A DNA stretch of 64,000 nt from contig JAEYGZ010000040.1 in the NCBI GenBank assembly GCA_023409535.1, positions 62,001 to 126,000 of the forward strand. The letters are read 5' to 3'. This stretch comes from Bacillota bacterium. GTDB lineage: Bacteria > Bacillota > Clostridia > Lachnospirales > Lachnospiraceae. This document shows positions 52,135 to 61,132 of this stretch, in pieces. The position numbers and the translations under genes are program-made. How positions within the stretch are numbered: the first letter of the stretch is position 1; every line of letters starts with the position of its first letter. The notes under the pieces are model-generated. The model worked only from the letters and a program-made list of their open reading frames with translations. It had not been told where the DNA came from and did not search any database.

Positions 52135-53990
52135 TTTGTTTTCCTCCATTTTAATAATAGTGATGAATTAAGAATAACGGCGACTGAACCCACATTGTGT
52201 ACCAATGCGCCGAGTACCGGATTCAGGACACCTGTGATGGCAAGAGCGATGGCGATAAAATTCAGCACCATGGATGCGGTAAGGTTGCCCCTGATGGTCT
52301 TCATTGTCTTCTTCGCGAGTTGCAGGAGATGAGGAATTTCCTTGATATCGTCGCCTACCAGCACGATGTCCGCTGCGTCTATGGCAATGTCACTGCCAAT
52401 GCCGCCCATTGCGATTCCGACCAGGGCGCTTTTCAATGCCGGTGCGTCGTTTATGCCATCGCCTACCATACAAATTGACTCGCCCTTTTCCTGAAATGCA
52501 CGAATTTTCTCCAGCTTCCTTTCCGGCAGGCAGTCCGCCTGTACATCCCGTATACCTGCGATTGAAGCAACACGAGAAGCAGCGGCTTCGGTGTCTCCGG
52601 TCAGCAGTATTGTCAGGACTCCAGTAAGATGAATTGCTTCTATCGTTCTCACAGAGTCAGGGCGCATGGTATCTGACAATACGATCATGCCTGCAACAAC
52701 CTGATTCCTTGCAATATAGATAATGGTGGAGCCGTCTGTTTTTGCCATTCGTGCAGATTGCTGAAGCTTCTCTTGAATGGGGATTTTCAGCTCTGCCATC
52801 AACGCTTCGTTGCCTGCGTGAACTTTTTGCCCGGAAATTTGGGCAACAACACCGCGTCCAGCCAAAAGCTTAAATTCTTCCGGCTGTTCCGACAAGGCGC
52901 CATACTTTTGCCGATAGCCGGCGACGACGGCTTTGCCCAGTGGATGTTCCGAGCGTGCTTCTGCTGCTGCAGCCAGGGCCAGCAACGCTTGTTCATCTAA
53001 TGCGGGATCAATACTATGTATCTGTGTAACGGCAGGCTTACCATAGGTCAAAGTACCGGTTTTATCAAAAGCGATACGCTTTACCTGCGATAGTCGTTCC
53101 AAAGCATCCCCTTCACGAATGAGGATACCGAATTTTGCTGCGTTTCCGATCCCGGCCATAATTGCGGTTGGGGTGGCAAGCACGAGCGCGCAAGGGCAGA
53201 ATACAACCAGAATGGTAACGGAACGTATGATCTCACCTGTGACAAACCAGGTAATAGCCGCCGCCAATAATGCAATCACAACAATCCATGTAGCCCATCG
53301 GTCGGCAATTCCCACGATTTTAGCTTTTCCGGCATCGGCGGATTCCACCAGCCGGATCATACGCTGCAATGAGCTGTCCTCACCAACTTTCTGTGCTGCC
53401 ATGTCAAAGGTACCGAATTGATTGACTGTCCCGCTGAATACTTCATCACCCTCATTCTTATCTACAGGAAGAGCTTCTCCTGTCATTACAGATTGATCGA
53501 TGGAAGTCTGTCCCCTGAGAATGGCACCATCAACAGCAATCGTTTCTCCGGCCAATACGCGAAGGATATCCCCGATTATCACCTGTTCTGCAGGGATGAT
53601 TTCCTCTATGCCATCCCGCACTATACGAGCAGTAGCAGGTGTTAGGTGAACCAGTTTTTCGATACCGGCGCGTGCTTTAGCCACGGTGCGCTTTTCCAGA
53701 TAAGCTCCGAGGGTCATGATGAATGCCACTTCTCCGGCTGCGAAGATCTCTCCGATGACAATAGACGCAACAAGAGCAATGGATACCAGTACGTCCGCTT
53801 TGATGTCAAATTGGGTTACCAACCCAATGACAGCGCCTTTTACAATCGGAATACCACAGAACAAAATGGCTGCCCACGCCAGGTTAACCGGAAGGTTACC
53901 AATATGAAAAAAGCTGACGATCAATGCGGGAGCGGAAAGGATGAGGAAAAGTACGGTCCGTTTTTCCTCATCTTTTAGAAATGAGAACAA
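52131..53990 (-). CDS. P1B-type heavy-metal ATPase without N-terminal metal-binding domain
   Basis: About 619 residues. It contains the TGE loop (MTGEALPV), membrane CPC motif (FCPCALVLATPT), the phosphorylated Asp in DKTGTLT, SEHPLG (the HP motif of metal pumps) and GDGINDAPAL. No CxxC heavy-metal-associated domain is seen at the N-terminus. Its last helix reads HNVGSVAVILNSS, unlike the classic CopA MSS pattern, so Cu(I) versus Zn/Cd is not settled from the pump alone, but the CsoR-type repressor next door favours copper. The start is taken at TTG 53990, eight bases after AAAGGAG; the GTG at 53999 abuts that site. Confidence 0.85.
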   Translation of the reverse strand: MFSFLKDEEKRTVLFLILSAPALIVSFFHIGNLPVNLAWAAILFCGIPIVKGAVIGLVTQFDIKADVLVSIALVASIVIGEIFAAGEVAFIMTLGAYLEKRTVAKARAGIEKLVHLTPATARIVRDGIEEIIPAEQVIIGDILRVLAGETIAVDGAILRGQTSIDQSVMTGEALPVDKNEGDEVFSGTVNQFGTFDMAAQKVGEDSSLQRMIRLVESADAGKAKIVGIADRWATWIVVIALLAAAITWFVTGEIIRSVTILVVFCPCALVLATPTAIMAGIGNAAKFGILIREGDALERLSQVKRIAFDKTGTLTYGKPAVTQIHSIDPALDEQALLALAAAAEARSEHPLGKAVVAGYRQKYGALSEQPEEFKLLAGRGVVAQISGQKVHAGNEALMAELKIPIQEKLQQSARMAKTDGSTIIYIARNQVVAGMIVLSDTMRPDSVRTIEAIHLTGVLTILLTGDTEAAASRVASIAGIRDVQADCLPERKLEKIRAFQEKGESICMVGDGINDAPALKSALVGIAMGGIGSDIAIDAADIVLVGDDIKEIPHLLQLAKKTMKTIRGNLTASMVLNFIAIALAITGVLNPVLGALVHNVGSVAVILNSSLLLKWRKTK

Positions 53991-54009
53991 GCAAAACACT
54001 CCTTTCTAT

Positions 54010-54059
54010 ACCTATGGGGGTATGGGTACATTATACCCATAGGGGTATACATTGTCAAT
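54010..54059 (-). promoter_or_regulatory. Consensus promoter with CsoR operator in its spacer
   Basis: On the minus strand: TTGACA (54054-54059), exactly 17 bases, TATAAT (54031-54036). The palindrome TATACCCCTATGGGTATA (54033-54050) fills the spacer and touches the -10. A partial copy ATACCCCCATAGGTA lies just downstream (54010-54024). CsoR-type proteins bind such A/T-flanked G/C-tract palindromes and would block the polymerase. Confidence 0.8.
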
Positions 54060-54066
54060 AAAAAAA

Positions 54067-54088
54067 CAGTTGCTTTTCAAGGCAACTG
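54067..54088 (-). terminator. Terminator of the csoR gene
   Basis: GCAACTG/CAGTTGC (54067-54073, 54082-54088) followed on the minus strand by a T7 run. It separates csoR from the ATPase promoter. Confidence 0.7.
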
Positions 54089-54107
54089 CTTTTTATTATT
54101 TGGGTTC

Positions 54108-54383
54108 TTATGACATTCTTGAAAAGTGCTCAACAGCCTTGGAGAAATCTGCTATTGTCTTTTCAGCATCTCCGTGCTCAATGCCTTCGCGGACACAGTG
54201 GTTTAGATGCCCTTCCAGAATAACCTGTCCTACTTTATGCAAAGCGCTTTTTGCGGCGTTTATTTGAATGAGGACATCTTCGCAGGGGACATCCTCCTCC
54301 ACCATTTTATCAATAGCCTTGAGTTGTCCCATAATTTTATTTAGACGTCTGTGTAAATTTTCTGAATCCATACATTGTCGCAT
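54108..54383 (-). CDS. csoR: CsoR-family metal-sensing repressor
   Basis: 91 residues of the all-helical CsoR/RcnR/FrmR family: LHRRLNKIMGQLKAIDKMVEE, then the Cys in VPCEDVLIQ and His plus Cys in GHLNHCVREG, the Cys...His-x3-Cys pattern of Cu(I) sensors. Metal binding would release it from DNA. The start at 54383 follows GGAGG by seven bases; an earlier start would run translation through the operator. Its gene and the ATPase gene both carry the same operator. Confidence 0.85.
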   Translation of the reverse strand: MRQCMDSENLHRRLNKIMGQLKAIDKMVEEDVPCEDVLIQINAAKSALHKVGQVILEGHLNHCVREGIEHGDAEKTIADFSKAVEHFSRMS

Positions 54384-54397
54384 GAGTCTGCCTCCTT

Positions 54398-54449
54398 TAT
54401 ACCCATAGGGGTATGAAAACACTATACCATTATTATTTTATACCGTCAA
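54398..54449 (-). promoter_or_regulatory. csoR promoter and operator
   Basis: On the minus strand TTGACG (54444-54449), 17 bases, TATAGT (54421-54426), then ATACCCCTATGGGTATA (54398-54414) over the expected start site: the same palindrome as at the ATPase promoter. Confidence 0.75.
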
Positions 54450-54563
54450 CAATTCATAATTTGAGCTGCTTCTGATACTGTAGCCGTGGCATTTAATAAT
54501 GAAAAAGGATGGGCACCGGCCGTTATGTTGTCAGGAAAAAGTCTGAAATAAATAATTTTCTTG

Positions 54564-54592
54564 TTGACAAATGAAGAGAATTGTCGTAATAT
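54564..54592 (+). promoter_or_regulatory. Promoter of the amidohydrolase/ATC-hydrolase/ABC operon
   Basis: TTGACA (54564-54569), 17 bases, TAATAT (54587-54592). A leader of about 120 bases follows, with a short ACATACATGTTATGT symmetry but no riboswitch that I recognise. Confidence 0.7.
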
Positions 54593-54719
54593 GTTCCATA
54601 AAATTAAAACATATCAAACATACATGTTATGTAAACATTGCGAATAGGAATGTTGATATAAAAGAAAAATTGAAACTGAAAGCTTGGTTAGTGAAAAAAC
54701 AGAAAGGAGAAGAAACAAT

Positions 54720-56039
54720 ATGGACGCTATTGAAGAAAAAATAATTCAATTGATTGATCAGAACAGGGATACCATACTGGAGTTTGGCAGGGATATTTAT
54801 AACCATGGGGAACTGGGCTATAAGGAGTTTCGTACTTCGGAAAAGTTTATTGAATTCATGGAAGCGTTACGTATACCGGTGGTTAAAAATCTTGCCATCA
54901 CAGGTGCTAAGGCATACTTAAACAAAGAAAAAGCAAAGAATGTATCGCTGGCTTTGATTGGCGAATTGGATGCTTTACGAATTCCTAAGCATGCCCATGT
55001 GAATAAGGAAACACAGGGAGCACACAGCTGCGGCCATCATGCGCAGTTAACCGGAGTGATCGGTGCGGCCATTGCTTTAACAAATGAGGAGGTAGCTTCG
55101 GCGCTGGACGGACAATTGATCTTTTTTGCGGTTCCGGCAGAGGAATATGGCGAGGTAGAATTTAAAAATCAATTGATAGAAGAGGGTAAAATCCAATATG
55201 GCGGCGGTAAGTGTGAGCTGATCCGGATCGGTGCCTTTGACGATATTGATTTAAGTCTGGCGCATCATTCCTCAGAGGCAGGGATTTCCTTTGGCAGCGG
55301 GAGCAGTAACGGCTTTGTTTCAAAGGTAATCAGGATCAAGGGTAAGGCAGCCCATGCAGCCGCAGCGCCCGAACGCGGAATAAACGCTCTGTCGGCAGCT
55401 TCCCTTGGTTTACAGGCTCTTGGTTTAAACCGGGAGACCTTTCGCGATGAGGATCACGTCAGAGTCCATCCGATTATAACAAAGGGCGGAGACTTGGTTA
55501 ATGTGATCCCAAACGATGTTGTACTGGAAACCCTGGTTCGCGGCAAGACGCTGGAAGCATTTGCGGATGCTTCAGAAAAGACAGACCGATCCTTTAAGGC
55601 AGGAGCCTTAGCACTTGGTGCAGGATATCGTATTGAAACAATGCCCGGATATCTGCCCGGTCTGCCCCAGGTATTCCCCAAGGAGATTGTTGATGCCGCA
55701 AAAGAGCTGTTGGGGGACAAAAATGTAAAGGTTTCGGACGTTGATAAGCATGGCGGCGGTTCTTCCGATGTCGGTGATGTTCAGCATATCATGCCGGTTC
55801 TCACCTTTCATACAGGCGGAACGACAGGAGGCTTCCATCAGGTAGACTTTGATATTGCAGACGAAGAAGAAGCATATATCATTACCTCAAAGCTGTTCGC
55901 GCTATGTACCTATCGGCTTTTAAGGAATGGGGCAAGCCTTGCAAAACAGGAAGCGTCTTCCTACCAACCCAAATTTAAAAATAAAGAGGAGTACGTGGCT
56001 TTCATGAATCAGTTCAACCGCATTGAAGAAAGCGAATAG
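54720..56039 (+). CDS. M20-family metal-dependent amidohydrolase/peptidase
   Basis: 439 residues of the M20/AbgB-like family. Metal-site motifs: IGELDAL, GAHSCGHHAQ, VPAEEYGE, LAHHSSEAG and a late LTFHTGGT. A lid domain lies at about 200-315. M20 enzymes remove N-acyl, N-carbamoyl or aminobenzoyl groups or split dipeptides. Because the next gene is an ATC-hydrolase homologue, a role in releasing cysteine or a relative from a capped derivative is plausible. The ATG at 54720 follows AAAGGAGAAG. Confidence 0.8.
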   Translation: MDAIEEKIIQLIDQNRDTILEFGRDIYNHGELGYKEFRTSEKFIEFMEALRIPVVKNLAITGAKAYLNKEKAKNVSLALIGELDALRIPKHAHVNKETQGAHSCGHHAQLTGVIGAAIALTNEEVASALDGQLIFFAVPAEEYGEVEFKNQLIEEGKIQYGGGKCELIRIGAFDDIDLSLAHHSSEAGISFGSGSSNGFVSKVIRIKGKAAHAAAAPERGINALSAASLGLQALGLNRETFRDEDHVRVHPIITKGGDLVNVIPNDVVLETLVRGKTLEAFADASEKTDRSFKAGALALGAGYRIETMPGYLPGLPQVFPKEIVDAAKELLGDKNVKVSDVDKHGGGSSDVGDVQHIMPVLTFHTGGTTGGFHQVDFDIADEEEAYIITSKLFALCTYRLLRNGASLAKQEASSYQPKFKNKEEYVAFMNQFNRIEESE

Positions 56040-56098
56040 ACTGCTTTTTATTACCCAAAAACATATTGAACATATATGAATAATAGGAGTGAATGGAA

Positions 56099-56638
56099 AT
56101 GGGAAAAGAAAATTTTAAACTGGAAGGTTCCGTACCAAAAGAGGCTGCGGTGAACGAAGTCCGGAAGGCGGCCAGACAATTTGCACTCTTATATTTTCAC
56201 TTCAGTAAAGTGTTGTATGACCGTTTTGGTCCGGAAGAGGCAAAGGAGATTATTCAGCAGGCAGTCTTTGAACAAGCGGTGGACCGCTCGGACCAATTGA
56301 AGGAGAAGGCGGCAGCACAAGGGTTAAAGACAGATACGGTAGAAGACTTTATTAAAGTCATTGATCTGCCGTTCATGGGCTGGATACCGGAATGGGGAGA
56401 GGACCACTGCCCATATGGCGAAATCTGGAGGGAATACATAAAGAAGTACGAATGGTTTAAAGAGATAGCCCCCTTTTACTGTGATGTCATTGATACAACA
56501 ACGATTGAGAACTTCACCGGGCATCTTTCCCACAGAATACTCCAAAATGTTATATTAGAAGGGAACAGCTGTAAGCGGGAATATTTTGAAAGTGAAAAGG
56601 TGAAGAAAGGAGAGTTTACCTATGGCAAAAAAGAGTAG
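56099..56638 (+). CDS. L-2-amino-thiazoline-4-carboxylate hydrolase family protein
   Basis: 179 residues, soluble and helical at the N-terminus (about 15-80), with a conserved-looking core PFMGWIPEWGEDHCPYGEIW and FYCDVIDTTTIENFTGHLSHRILQNV. The pattern matches the ATC-hydrolase family, whose namesake opens the thiazoline ring of L-2-amino-thiazoline-4-carboxylate to N-carbamoyl-L-cysteine in Pseudomonas. Many anaerobe members have no known substrate. The ATG at 56099 fits AGGAG better than the one at 56093. It overlaps the permease gene by 17 bases. Confidence 0.7.
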   Translation: MGKENFKLEGSVPKEAAVNEVRKAARQFALLYFHFSKVLYDRFGPEEAKEIIQQAVFEQAVDRSDQLKEKAAAQGLKTDTVEDFIKVIDLPFMGWIPEWGEDHCPYGEIWREYIKKYEWFKEIAPFYCDVIDTTTIENFTGHLSHRILQNVILEGNSCKREYFESEKVKKGEFTYGKKE

Positions 56639-57407
56639 GGGAATCAGAAAGAAGTTTACACTGATTCAGCTGCTGCAGCTGCTGACGGTTATCGCACTTT
56701 TACTTTACATGCAGATTGCGGTTGATACAGGAAAAATACAAAAAGTGTTTTTGGCTACCCCTACCTCCATAGTAAAAAAGGGAATCGATGTGATTGTTGA
56801 CGGTACGCTGTTACCGCATTTCATTATTACCATGGAAGAGGTTCTCGTTGGTTATGGTATTGCGATGATCGTCGGAATCTTTTTCGGGTTAATCTGGGTT
56901 CTGTTTCCTAAGGTAGAGGAATATATGGATATGTTTTGTGCCGCAATTATGGCGGTACCGAAGACTGCAATTCTTCCGCTCTTAATTCTCTGGTTTGGAA
57001 TCGGGTTTCAATCAAAGGTTATCTTAATCTTTTTATTCGGTGTTTTTACAATTCTTTATAATACGGTTACCGGTGCCAAGCAGTGTAAAACAGAATACCT
57101 GAAGGTTGCAAGAGTGTTTCAGGCAAACCGGTTTCAAACCGTTTTTAAAGTAATCATTCCGGCTGCCCTGCCCTCCATATTTAACGGGTTGCGGCTGGCA
57201 ATCGCCACCGCGCTGACTGGTGTGGTATTTTCAGAGATGCAGGCGGCAAAGGCAGGACTTGGTTATTTGCTCTCACAGGCACAGACATTATTAAATACAC
57301 CGCTTATGTTTTTTATCATTATTCTGGTGACAGTTATTTCCGTATTGCTGGTAAAACTGGTTTCCATGGTCGAATACATGGTATGCCACAAGTGGAGGCG
57401 CGTATAG
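56622..57407 (+). CDS. ABC importer permease, SsuC/TauC type
   Basis: 261 residues, about six membrane helices, with the EAA-like loop ARVFQANRFQTVFKVIIPAALPS (about 165-187) that contacts the ATPase. This is the nitrate/sulfonate/taurine/bicarbonate permease family. AAAGGAGAG precedes the ATG. Forms one importer with the two following gene products. Confidence 0.85.
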   Translation: MAKKSRGIRKKFTLIQLLQLLTVIALLLYMQIAVDTGKIQKVFLATPTSIVKKGIDVIVDGTLLPHFIITMEEVLVGYGIAMIVGIFFGLIWVLFPKVEEYMDMFCAAIMAVPKTAILPLLILWFGIGFQSKVILIFLFGVFTILYNTVTGAKQCKTEYLKVARVFQANRFQTVFKVIIPAALPSIFNGLRLAIATALTGVVFSEMQAAKAGLGYLLSQAQTLLNTPLMFFIIILVTVISVLLVKLVSMVEYMVCHKWRRV

Positions 57408-57525
57408 GGAATGCCCGGGAAAGCGGCTTTAATGAGTAATCCTCCAGGTGCAAAGACTTTCAGAGAAAAGCAGCGCAGGGAAGAAATATTGAAACAGATA
57501 ACGACTATGAAAGAGGAGAATGATT

Positions 57526-58641
57526 ATGAAAAGAAAGAAAACAGCACTTATTTTAGCATTTGCATTACTGGTAGGAATTTTAGCAGGCTGCAAAAATACC
57601 AACGGCACAGACACAAATAATGCAGCCACAGCCACAGTGAAACCTACCGATGGTGCCCAGGCTGCGAATGGTGCGGCAGAACCGGAAGCTACCGGCGAGG
57701 ATTCCCCCGAGGGACCTGAAACAATTGTACTTCGTTCCAGCTTTGCACAGGGAATGACAGGTGCGGTAAATAATTTCGCCATCCAAAAAGGCTTATATAA
57801 GGAACTTGGCATTGAATTTGAAAATGTGCAGAATACGGAGGGAAATGCGGGCGTACTTTCCTTAATAACAAGAGGTGAAATCGATATTGCGGACGGTGAC
57901 CCCAGCTCCTACATACCGGGTATCTATAATGGAGTTCCTGCAAAATTGGTAGGAAATATGTGGAGATATTCCGGCTGCTTCTGGTTAATTGCCAACAATG
58001 ATATTCAGAGCTTCGAGGATTTAAAAGGAAAAACCATCGGTGCGCAAGGTGCGGCAGGCGGTATGAGACTTTCCGTATTGAAGATGCTGGAGAAGAATAA
58101 TATCAACTCCGACGAAGTGACACTGGTAGCAAACGGAGCTTATCAGGATGCGTATGCCACCTTGCTGTCCGGCGAAGTTGATGCAACCATAATTCATAAT
58201 CCCTTTGCGGCATTGGCGGAAGCAGAGGGTACGGGACATGCCCTTGGCAGAGCATGGGATTATATCCCCGACTATTATACCGGAACAATTATTGCCAGCA
58301 ATACGATTATCCAAAATGAACCGGAAAAATTGCAGAGATTTCTAATTGCTTACTATCAGGTGCACGAGAAAGTCAAAAACGAATACTTTGATGAATTTAT
58401 AGAATGGGCCGCACAGCAGATGAACACGACTCCCGAGATTATGAAAAAGGCAGTAAATTCAGAAATTGACGTATGGCTTGATTATCCGGTCATTCCGGTA
58501 GACCGCTTGGAAACAACCTTTCAATATTTAAAGGAATACGGTTGGGTTGAAGAGGATGTGGACTATTCCGATACTTATACCAATGAATTCGCTCAGGTTG
58601 CGGCGGATACCCTTGGACTGATAGATCCCGAAAAAAAATAA
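57526..58641 (+). CDS. ABC importer substrate-binding lipoprotein, SsuA/NMT1 type
   Basis: 371 residues. A lipoprotein signal ends in the lipobox LAGC (Cys21-22 region), followed by a Thr/Ala/Glu linker and the binding domain (about 60-370) beginning IVLRSSFAQGMTGAVNNFAIQKGLYKELGI. It shows the NMT1/SsuA features GDPSSYIPG and GKTIGAQGAAGG. It captures the substrate at the membrane. The start at 57526 is preferred over the ATG at 57520 on ribosome-site spacing. The 118-base gap before it holds no convincing gene. Confidence 0.85.
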   Translation: MKRKKTALILAFALLVGILAGCKNTNGTDTNNAATATVKPTDGAQAANGAAEPEATGEDSPEGPETIVLRSSFAQGMTGAVNNFAIQKGLYKELGIEFENVQNTEGNAGVLSLITRGEIDIADGDPSSYIPGIYNGVPAKLVGNMWRYSGCFWLIANNDIQSFEDLKGKTIGAQGAAGGMRLSVLKMLEKNNINSDEVTLVANGAYQDAYATLLSGEVDATIIHNPFAALAEAEGTGHALGRAWDYIPDYYTGTIIASNTIIQNEPEKLQRFLIAYYQVHEKVKNEYFDEFIEWAAQQMNTTPEIMKKAVNSEIDVWLDYPVIPVDRLETTFQYLKEYGWVEEDVDYSDTYTNEFAQVAADTLGLIDPEKK

Positions 58642-58656
58642 GTGAGGATGTAAAGC

Positions 58657-59442
58657 ATGCCTACAATTGAAGTAAAAAATATCTATAAGTCTTATACCAG
58701 TAGCGACAGTCAGGAGATCCACGCACTGCAGGATATAGAGCTTACGGTTCATGACGGAGAATTCGTATGCATTGTAGGACCCAGCGGCTGCGGCAAGTCA
58801 ACCTTGCTTGAGATAGTGGCAGGCCTTCTTGATGCTACCAGCGGTGCAATACTGCTTGACGGGCAAAAAGTGAATGGAACCAGCCGTGATATCGGTGTGG
58901 TTTTTCAGGATCCATCGCTTTTTCCGTGGAGAGTAGTGGAAAAGAATATTGCATTTGGAATGGAAATTGCAAATATACCGAAGGAAAAGCAAAAAGAACA
59001 GCTCTATAAATATATAAATATGGTTAATCTCAATGGGTTTGAACATAAGTATCCTTCCCAGCTCTCAGGAGGGATGCGCCAGAGAGTTGGAATTGCAAGA
59101 ACACTTGCCATGGAACCCAAGGTCATTCTTATGGACGAGCCGTTTAGTGCGGTGGACCACTTGACCAGATGCACACTGCAGGAAGAGCTGATTCAGATTT
59201 GGGAGAAGGAGAAAAAGACCATTCTCTTTGTAACGCATGATATTAACGAAGCGGTTTTTCTGGCTAACCGCGTGGTACTCTTAAGCACGAGACCGGGGCA
59301 GATTCAAAAGATCTATGATATCCCCTTTCCGCAGCGGAGAAACCGGAATGATAAAGCACTATTTGACATTGCAGCACAGATCATGATGGACATTAATGGC
59401 AGCGGAAAGCAGATTCCGGCTGATTATTACGGCAACCTGTAA
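58657..59442 (+). CDS. ABC importer ATPase, SsuB/TauB type
   Basis: 261 residues: Walker A GPSGCGKST, VFQDPSLFPW, signature LSGGMRQRVGIAR, Walker B VILMDEPFSAVD, THD and the NEAVFLANRVVLLSTRPG segment typical of nitrate/sulfonate importers. Lies 15 bases after the binding-protein gene. Confidence 0.9.
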   Translation: MPTIEVKNIYKSYTSSDSQEIHALQDIELTVHDGEFVCIVGPSGCGKSTLLEIVAGLLDATSGAILLDGQKVNGTSRDIGVVFQDPSLFPWRVVEKNIAFGMEIANIPKEKQKEQLYKYINMVNLNGFEHKYPSQLSGGMRQRVGIARTLAMEPKVILMDEPFSAVDHLTRCTLQEELIQIWEKEKKTILFVTHDINEAVFLANRVVLLSTRPGQIQKIYDIPFPQRRNRNDKALFDIAAQIMMDINGSGKQIPADYYGNL

Positions 59443-59468
59443 AGGATTGAGAAAGGAAGGAAGAGAGA

Positions 59469-60347
59469 ATGTTTCGAGATACAAGTATGGATTATCTTAC
59501 CGCTGATGAATCGAAGGAGATATGGAACAATAATATGCGGCTGACAGACGAAGAGTTTTTGGCGATGGATGAGGTGGAATTTCGCGCAAGAGTCAGGGAG
59601 CGTTCCCATCATACACTGGAAATACAGGTGTATGCAACTGCGTACCGCCATAAAAAGCTGGGAGAGAAACAGGCAGATTACACGAAGCATCTGCTGGAGC
59701 TGTGGATCAAAAGAGGTCTTTCAAAGGCTCTCCCCGAATATCGTTATGCGTCCTTTCTGGTAGAAGCAGCGGAAAAGCTCATAAGAGGAGAAGAGGTTGA
59801 TCTGAGCGCATTTCAACCAACACCGGTAACTGAGGAAATGGAAGAGGCATTTTATACGATTGTAAGGGAACGGCGTTCCGTCCGTGAATTCACAGACCAG
59901 GAGGTGCCGGATGAATTGATCGATAAGATTTTGGAAGCCGGACTCTGGGCGGCACATGGCTGCAATGTACAGTCCATTCGTTATATTGTTGTCCGTGATA
60001 AGAATGAACCGGGCTTATTCAGAGGAAGCGATGTTCCGGGGGGGCCGGTGCATTTGGTGATTTTGCAGGATATGCGCTGCTACCGTGCCAATTCATTTAC
60101 CCCGGTAAGAAATCAGCTTCTGGATGCGGGGGCCGCCGGTCAAAATATCGTACTTGCGGCACATGCGGTAGGCTTAGAGGGGGTATGGCTGACATTCAAC
60201 GAAACAATGTGTGAACGGCTGAAAAAAAGGTTTGAATTGCCGGATTATATACGTCTCGTGACCTATGTGGACGTCGGTTATGGCGACCAGACGCCGTATG
60301 CTCCTCAAAGATGGGATGTAAAGGACACCATCCTGGGCAGATATTAA
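59469..60347 (+). CDS. Nitroreductase-family flavoprotein with N-terminal extension
   Basis: 292 residues. The C-terminal part (about 130-285) is a nitroreductase fold: RERRSVREFTDQEVPDELIDKIL, then AHGCNVQSIRYIVV and DAGAAGQNIVLAAHAVGLEGVW, with FMN-binding Arg/Ser at the start. An unusual N-terminal helical region of about 125 residues (DEVEFRARVRERSHHTLEI) is not part of the usual enzyme. Probably reduces or oxidises the ABC substrate or a breakdown product. GGAAGG precedes the ATG. Confidence 0.8.
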   Translation: MFRDTSMDYLTADESKEIWNNNMRLTDEEFLAMDEVEFRARVRERSHHTLEIQVYATAYRHKKLGEKQADYTKHLLELWIKRGLSKALPEYRYASFLVEAAEKLIRGEEVDLSAFQPTPVTEEMEEAFYTIVRERRSVREFTDQEVPDELIDKILEAGLWAAHGCNVQSIRYIVVRDKNEPGLFRGSDVPGGPVHLVILQDMRCYRANSFTPVRNQLLDAGAAGQNIVLAAHAVGLEGVWLTFNETMCERLKKRFELPDYIRLVTYVDVGYGDQTPYAPQRWDVKDTILGRY

Positions 60348-60392
60348 TTATAGTTCTTACGGAAGGGCGAAGGGAAAGAATAGAGGAAGCAT

Positions 60393-61085
60393 ATGAATAT
60401 TATTATCATCGGAGGCAGCCGTGGAATCGGCAAGGCGATTGCAAAGGAACTGATTCGTGACGGCCATCGTATCCTCCTAACCGGCAGGGATGAGCAAACA
60501 CTTCAGGAAGCAGCAGAGGAGTTACAGGCAGATACTTTAATCTTTCCTATGGATGCGGCGCAGCCGAAAAGTGCGCAGCAGCTCCTTGCTTTCGTAAGGA
60601 GCAAAGAGTTTAAGGCAGACGGATTGATACTGAATGCGGCAAAATTTCCGGAGCGTAACGCACAGCGCTCGGTGATTGAGCCGCGGGCAGATGAACTTCT
60701 GGATATGCTGGATGCGAATGTGGTTGCACATTACCGTTTGGTGCAGACTTTTTTACCGGAGTTAAAGAAAGGAAGCAGAATTGTTATTATTGGATCCACG
60801 GCAGGTATTCGTAAGGACAAGGGCGGTATCTATGGAATCTCCAAATGGGCGCTGCGGTCCTATGCATATAATCTTCGGGAGGAAGTAAAGCCCTATGATA
60901 TTGGAGTTTCCTTGATTCATCCGGGCGGCACCTTTACGGAAACAAGAAAAAAACAAGGAGCGGAGGATACAACGCTTTTAGAAACCTCTGACCTTGGAAT
61001 ACTGGCAGCAACACTGTTCCGGCTGTCGGGACAAGCCGTTGTTGAAGAAGTATCCATTCGGCCAATCATCGGCGATACCTATTGA
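60393..61085 (+). CDS. Short-chain dehydrogenase/reductase (SDR)
   Basis: 230 residues, classical SDR: IIIIGGSRGIGKAIAKEL cofactor motif, LNAAK, IGSTAGIRKD (catalytic Ser) and YGISKWALRSY (Tyr-x3-Lys), HPGGTFTET. NAD(P)-dependent oxidoreductase, substrate unknown. The last gene of the operon, 45 bases after the nitroreductase. Confidence 0.85.
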   Translation: MNIIIIGGSRGIGKAIAKELIRDGHRILLTGRDEQTLQEAAEELQADTLIFPMDAAQPKSAQQLLAFVRSKEFKADGLILNAAKFPERNAQRSVIEPRADELLDMLDANVVAHYRLVQTFLPELKKGSRIVIIGSTAGIRKDKGGIYGISKWALRSYAYNLREEVKPYDIGVSLIHPGGTFTETRKKQGAEDTTLLETSDLGILAATLFRLSGQAVVEEVSIRPIIGDTY

Positions 61086-61132
61086 TACCAAATAAAACAG
61101 AGACTGCTGCACAAAAGATAAACAGGTTTTGT

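Noticed and set aside
52197..53978. Series of plus-strand open frames opposite the metal ATPase
   Set aside because: They are antisense to a gene with every P-type ATPase motif, lack ribosome sites and show no family-like sequence.
54593..54719. Riboswitch in the leader of the amidohydrolase operon
   Set aside because: Only a short ACATACATGTTATGT symmetry is present; no conserved riboswitch core was recognised.
57411..57620. Small open frame between permease and binding protein
   Set aside because: Runs into the binding-protein gene in another frame, has no recognisable motif and its ATG has no proper ribosome site.
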